Assembly: GCF_030014955.1 (NCBI RefSeq)
Contig: NZ_JAGRPV010000001.1
Span: forward strand, 1,240,001-1,304,000
Direction: 5' to 3'
DNA: 64,000 nucleotides
DNA from: Cohnella hashimotonis
GTDB lineage: Bacteria > Bacillota > Bacilli > Paenibacillales > Paenibacillaceae
The notes beneath the pieces were generated by a model that made no database searches, was not told where the DNA came from, and saw only the letters and a list, made by a program, of their open reading frames with translations. Of the stretch, positions 60,825 through 64,000 are shown piece by piece; the stretch's first letter is position 1; every line of letters begins with the position of its first letter. Made by a program: the position numbers and the translations under genes.

Positions 60825-62336
60825 ATGTTCGGATCGGGCGCCAAGACCATCGGCCTGACCCTGGATCCGTCCGGGGCAAGACTCGTTAAACTGAAGAAAA
60901 AAAAGACCTGGGAGATCGAGCGCGTCAGCGTGCTGCCGCTGCCTCCCGGCCTTTTTGAAGAAGACCGGATCTCGGACTATACGGAGGCGCGCAGCCTCCT
61001 GACGGACTGGATCAGAAAGGAAAAGCTGCAGGGCCAATCCGTAACGCTTTCTTTTCCGACGTCGCATGTCATCGTTCGCCGCCTGCGCATCCAGAGCACC
61101 AGCGACAGAGATCTCGCGGGGCTCGTGGCGCTCGAAGTGGAGACCACGCTGCACCTGCCGTTCGAGGATCCCGTGCACGACTTTATCAAGCTCGGCACGG
61201 AAGCGGAGAGCACGAATGTACTCGTGTTTGCCGCATCCAGACAATTGATCCAGTCCTATACGGACATGGTGGAAGGCGCAGGTTTGAAAGTATCCGGCAT
61301 CGAGCTGTCGGCGACAGCGCTGGCGCGCGCGATCCGGGAGCTTCAGGACGAGAAATTCGGGGAGACGATGCTGGTCAATCTGGACGCGAGCGCGCTCGAG
61401 ATTTATATGTTCCATGGCGGACACCCGGTCTTCCTGAAGACGATCGCGCTTTACGGACAAAGCGACATGGACGGCGTCTTGAGCGAGGGCCAGCTGTCCG
61501 AGCTGACCGCAGAGATCGCGCGGATGCTCAATTTCTACCAGTTCAGCATCCACGAGGGCAACGCCCGGATTACCGAGGCGCTTATCGTCGGTTCGGATCA
61601 GGGCCGGAATCAGCTGCTTGCGGTATTGCAGCAGTCGCAGCCGGAAGTGAACATTCGGGCGTTTTCCTTTGACACATATGCAACGCAACACACCTATAGC
61701 GCCGATGACAACCGCGTTGCGGTCGGTCTCGCGCTGTGGCATCAGGACAAGCAGCGGATTAACCTCATGCCTCGCATCGACCGGGAGGCGCGGCTGTATC
61801 CGGTTATTCTGGCGGCATCGCTGGCCGTATGGGTACTGGCGGTTGGGGCGGTTTCCTATTATTATTTCGACAACAAGTCGGAGCTTAAAGCCGGAGAAAC
61901 GACGATCTCGCAGCTGAACGATCAGATCGCGCTGCTGCAGAGCGGCCTCGAGGCGCAAAACAGCCAGCAATCCGGGCAGACGAATCCGCTCAAGGTGATC
62001 GAGGACATTCGCGGTAATCGCCGTGACGCAGTAGCTATACTTACTGAACTAGAAGGCAAGCTGCCCTCGGGCAGCAGGCTGCAGAGCGTCAGTTACAGCA
62101 GCTTGGGCCAGATCGGGCTGACCGTTCAAGTGTCGGATTTCGATAGCGCGTCCCGCTATCTGTTCGATCTGAAGCATATGTCGTTCGCCGCGTCTGCGCA
62201 GCTGCAATCGGTCGCGCAGAGCCCTGCCGGAGAAGGTCCGGTCGTTGTCGCCTCCAAAACGGCGATTTATTCGCTCGATATGAAGAAGCCGGAAGGAGGA
62301 GAAGGAAATGACGGGACTGCAGACGCAGCTCAATAA
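60825..62336 (+). CDS. PilM-PilN fusion protein of the type IV pilus alignment complex
   Basis: The 503-residue protein joins two normally separate proteins. Residues 1-310 form an actin-like PilM domain (IGLTLDPSGARLVKL start, LEVETTLHLPFED near 105, MLVNLDASALEIYMF near 184, VAVGLALW near 303). Then INLMPRIDREARL (near 311), the usual PilN start, leads into a membrane helix (about 325-346), a coiled region and a PilN-like periplasmic domain (LTELEGKLPSGSRLQSVSY onward). In most bacteria PilM binds the cytosolic PilN tail; here they are covalently linked. The C-terminus is Gly/Glu-rich. It starts 18 bp after pilD and overlaps pilO by 29 bp. Confidence 0.85.
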   Translation: MFGSGAKTIGLTLDPSGARLVKLKKKKTWEIERVSVLPLPPGLFEEDRISDYTEARSLLTDWIRKEKLQGQSVTLSFPTSHVIVRRLRIQSTSDRDLAGLVALEVETTLHLPFEDPVHDFIKLGTEAESTNVLVFAASRQLIQSYTDMVEGAGLKVSGIELSATALARAIRELQDEKFGETMLVNLDASALEIYMFHGGHPVFLKTIALYGQSDMDGVLSEGQLSELTAEIARMLNFYQFSIHEGNARITEALIVGSDQGRNQLLAVLQQSQPEVNIRAFSFDTYATQHTYSADDNRVAVGLALWHQDKQRINLMPRIDREARLYPVILAASLAVWVLAVGAVSYYYFDNKSELKAGETTISQLNDQIALLQSGLEAQNSQQSGQTNPLKVIEDIRGNRRDAVAILTELEGKLPSGSRLQSVSYSSLGQIGLTVQVSDFDSASRYLFDLKHMSFAASAQLQSVAQSPAGEGPVVVASKTAIYSLDMKKPEGGEGNDGTADAAQ

Positions 62337-62931
62337 ACGATCGTTGAGCCTTATCGGCGTCGTCCTGCTTTTTCTGCTCCTGCTGATGTTTGTCGTGTAC
62401 AAGCAGATGCCGCTTAACTCGGAGCTGTCAGATCAGCGCGACCAGATCGCGAGTCTTCGCAGCCAATCGGACTTACTCACGAAAAAGGCCGCCGAGGGCA
62501 GTGCGGCGGGCGCTGAACTCTCGGACGCGTCCGTTCAACAGGCGCTCCCGCTGTCGGACAATACGGAACAGATGCTGCTTGATTTGAAAAAAATCAGCCA
62601 GGCAACAGGCGTAGCGCTGCTCAACGCGACCTTTAGCGCATCCGACACCAACCAGCTGCAAAGTATGCTAGGCGGGGAGCAAACGCCGTATGCGTCGGTC
62701 GGCGAGCTCAAGACGGCCGTCGCCATCGAAGGCACGTACGATCGGCTGCTGGAGTGGGTTGGCGCCTTGCAGAAGCTCGAGCGTCTCGTATCGGTAGACA
62801 ATTTCGCAATCGCGAAGCCTGCAGCCGCGGATCTGGGCAAGGCGATGACGCTAAACGTCAATTTTACCGCCTACTTCGATCCGTCCTATCGCAATCTGGT
62901 AGATGAAGAGCTGCTGCCCTACAAAGAATAA
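62308..62931 (+). CDS. pilO: Type IV pilus alignment protein PilO
   Basis: The 207-residue protein has a short cytosolic tail, one membrane helix (about 14-32) and a coiled-coil segment (about 35-65). A PilO-type ferredoxin-like domain follows (ISQATGVALLNATFSA, AVAIEGTYDRLLEWVGALQKLERLVSVDNF). It pairs with PilN to align the pilus machine. It begins inside the end of the pilM-pilN gene behind GAAGGAGGAGAAGG. It is the last pilus gene in the window. Confidence 0.85.
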   Translation: MTGLQTQLNKRSLSLIGVVLLFLLLLMFVVYKQMPLNSELSDQRDQIASLRSQSDLLTKKAAEGSAAGAELSDASVQQALPLSDNTEQMLLDLKKISQATGVALLNATFSASDTNQLQSMLGGEQTPYASVGELKTAVAIEGTYDRLLEWVGALQKLERLVSVDNFAIAKPAAADLGKAMTLNVNFTAYFDPSYRNLVDEELLPYKE

Positions 62932-63024
62932 ATGTTCGATTCCCTATCTGAAGGGGACGCCGCGGAGCTCCGGCCCGTTCCGTCCTCTTTTCATTTTTTT
63001 CAGAGTCAGCGGGACCGAAGGATA

Positions 63025-63033
63025 TGCTACAAT
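63025..63033 (+). promoter_or_regulatory. Extended -10 promoter before dnaB
   Basis: TGCTACAAT forms an extended -10 about 40 bp before the dnaB start; the -35 is weak. An imperfect GC-rich hairpin with a T-rich tail upstream (about 62954-62997) may end the pilus operon. Confidence 0.5.
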
Positions 63034-63071
63034 AGAGAGACACTCTACGAAAAAAGGTTGTCGAATACGGT

Positions 63072-64000
63072 ATGCGAGTGTCGAATAAGCTTGAATTTAC
63101 GGAGCATCATCGCTATACCGCCTGTCGGGACTTCTCGCTCGGCGGCTTGGAGCGACGCGTGCTGGCCGAACTTTATCAACCGATGGCGGGTGCCCTCTCT
63201 ATCGGCTTATATCTGTTGCTCTACCATCATCTCGGCGACGACGAGACGGGCTGCGTGCAGCCGGAGGCACAGCGCAGGCTTTTTCTCGGGCTGGGGATCG
63301 AGCCGAATACGGCAGGCAGGCAGTCGCTCGTCGAGAGCGCTTCGAAGCTGGAGGCTATCGGCCTGCTGCAGACGTTCAGGCAGCACGATCCGGCGGCGGA
63401 CGAGACGCTTTATGAATACGTACTGCAGCGGCCGCTCGCGCCAGGTGAGTTTTTTGCCAACCTGCATCTGTCCTTGCTGCTCAGGGACCGCATCGGCAAG
63501 CCGGCGCTGATGGAGCTTCGCGAATCGCTCGCGCCGCGCAGCCCATCGGGGCTGGCGAGGTTTCTGAACCGCGAAGAGATCACGGTACCGTTTTACGAGC
63601 TGTTCCGCATTAATGCAGCGCAGATCGATCCGGAGCTGGAGCAGTCGCTGACGCAGTCGGCGCCCGCTCGCGAAGTCGGCGCATCCCAGCCGGAGCGCGT
63701 GCGCCACAGCGAGCTGCTGCTTCGGTTCCCGCGAGGCTCTTCGAACCGGATGCATGTCGAGCGGCTGAATCGCGCGCCGGAGTCGATGGCCCAGATCAAC
63801 TTTCTGGCGTACAAATTCGACCTCGAGCTTCCCGAGATCAGCCGGTTGCTGGACGAAGACGGCGTCTTCCTGTCTGACGGGACGCTCCACTGGGACGAGT
63901 TGCAGTCCCGGGCCAATCTGATCTACCGTCAAGGCCGCAAGCGCGGCGAAGAGCGCGAACGTTATCTGTCGCGCATCGGAGAGCCCGCTTCGGATGAGGC
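63072..64000 (+). CDS. dnaB: Replication initiation and membrane attachment protein DnaB (3' partial)
   Basis: The first 309 codons are in the window; the gene runs off the right edge. The protein begins MRVSNKLEFTEHHRYTACRD and continues LAELYQPMAGALSIGLYLLLYHHL, the first helix region of Bacillus-type DnaB. That protein is a DnaD-like helicase-loading factor, distinct from the E. coli DnaB helicase. Later segments (FFANLHLSLLLRDRIG near 137; MAQINFLAYKFDLELPEISRLLDEDG near 242) fit the family. With DnaD and DnaI it would load the replicative helicase at oriC. The start ATG has only a distant AAAGG, so a weak ribosome site is likely. Confidence 0.88.
   Translation, partial: MRVSNKLEFTEHHRYTACRDFSLGGLERRVLAELYQPMAGALSIGLYLLLYHHLGDDETGCVQPEAQRRLFLGLGIEPNTAGRQSLVESASKLEAIGLLQTFRQHDPAADETLYEYVLQRPLAPGEFFANLHLSLLLRDRIGKPALMELRESLAPRSPSGLARFLNREEITVPFYELFRINAAQIDPELEQSLTQSAPAREVGASQPERVRHSELLLRFPRGSSNRMHVERLNRAPESMAQINFLAYKFDLELPEISRLLDEDGVFLSDGTLHWDELQSRANLIYRQGRKRGEERERYLSRIGEPASDE

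Overview
This window looks like chromosome of a GC-rich, spore-forming member of the Paenibacillaceae, and Cohnella-like or Paenibacillus-like is my best guess. The evidence is a sporulation checkpoint gene (sda), a YheC/YheD-type spore-coat ATP-grasp protein, two YesM/YesN-type two-component pairs each next to an ATPase-less LplABC-type sugar importer, hemQ of the Gram-positive haem route, and a dnaB gene of the Bacillus membrane-attachment type. No rRNA, tRNA, CRISPR array, transposase or phage gene was seen.

Layout. 1-4055 (minus): two small cysteine-rich paralogues and a SWIM/SNF2 helicase. 4056-7374 (plus): a YheC/D-like gene, sda behind a DnaA-box array, and a type II NADH dehydrogenase behind a Rex-like site with a small coupled gene. 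7520-14529: histidine kinase, AraC-type response regulator, two permeases and a lipoprotein. 14696-16495: a GH110-like beta-helix enzyme. 16970-31742: a carbohydrate module with a LacI-type regulator, a GH38-like enzyme, iolD-E-C-A-G-B, a GH95 enzyme and a HAD fusion. Near-identical operators precede the GH38-like gene and iolD, and one repeat family lies just outside both ends of this module. 32246-40235: a second kinase/regulator/importer set followed by a GH4 enzyme. 40359-44634: hemQ, a YuiB-like and a GtrA-like membrane protein, a large methyltransferase-domain protein and a free methionine-R-sulfoxide reductase.

44840-62931 is a type IV pilus locus. Three minor pilin-type genes come first, then pilB, pilT, pilC, a major pilin, pilD, a fused pilM-pilN, and pilO. 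A 2436-residue secreted protein with DUF5057-like and many Ig-like repeats is inserted in the opposite orientation between the minor pilins and pilB. The exposed parts of the pilin genes are strikingly AT-rich against GC-rich motor genes. The window ends inside dnaB.

How the genes fit together: the two kinase/regulator pairs probably sense extracellular sugars and drive the neighbouring importers. GH110-, GH38-, GH95- and GH4-type enzymes plus a near-complete inositol pathway point to use of plant-derived glycans or inositol glycosides. The pilus and giant adhesin-like protein could serve attachment to such material. The last two statements are inference from gene context.
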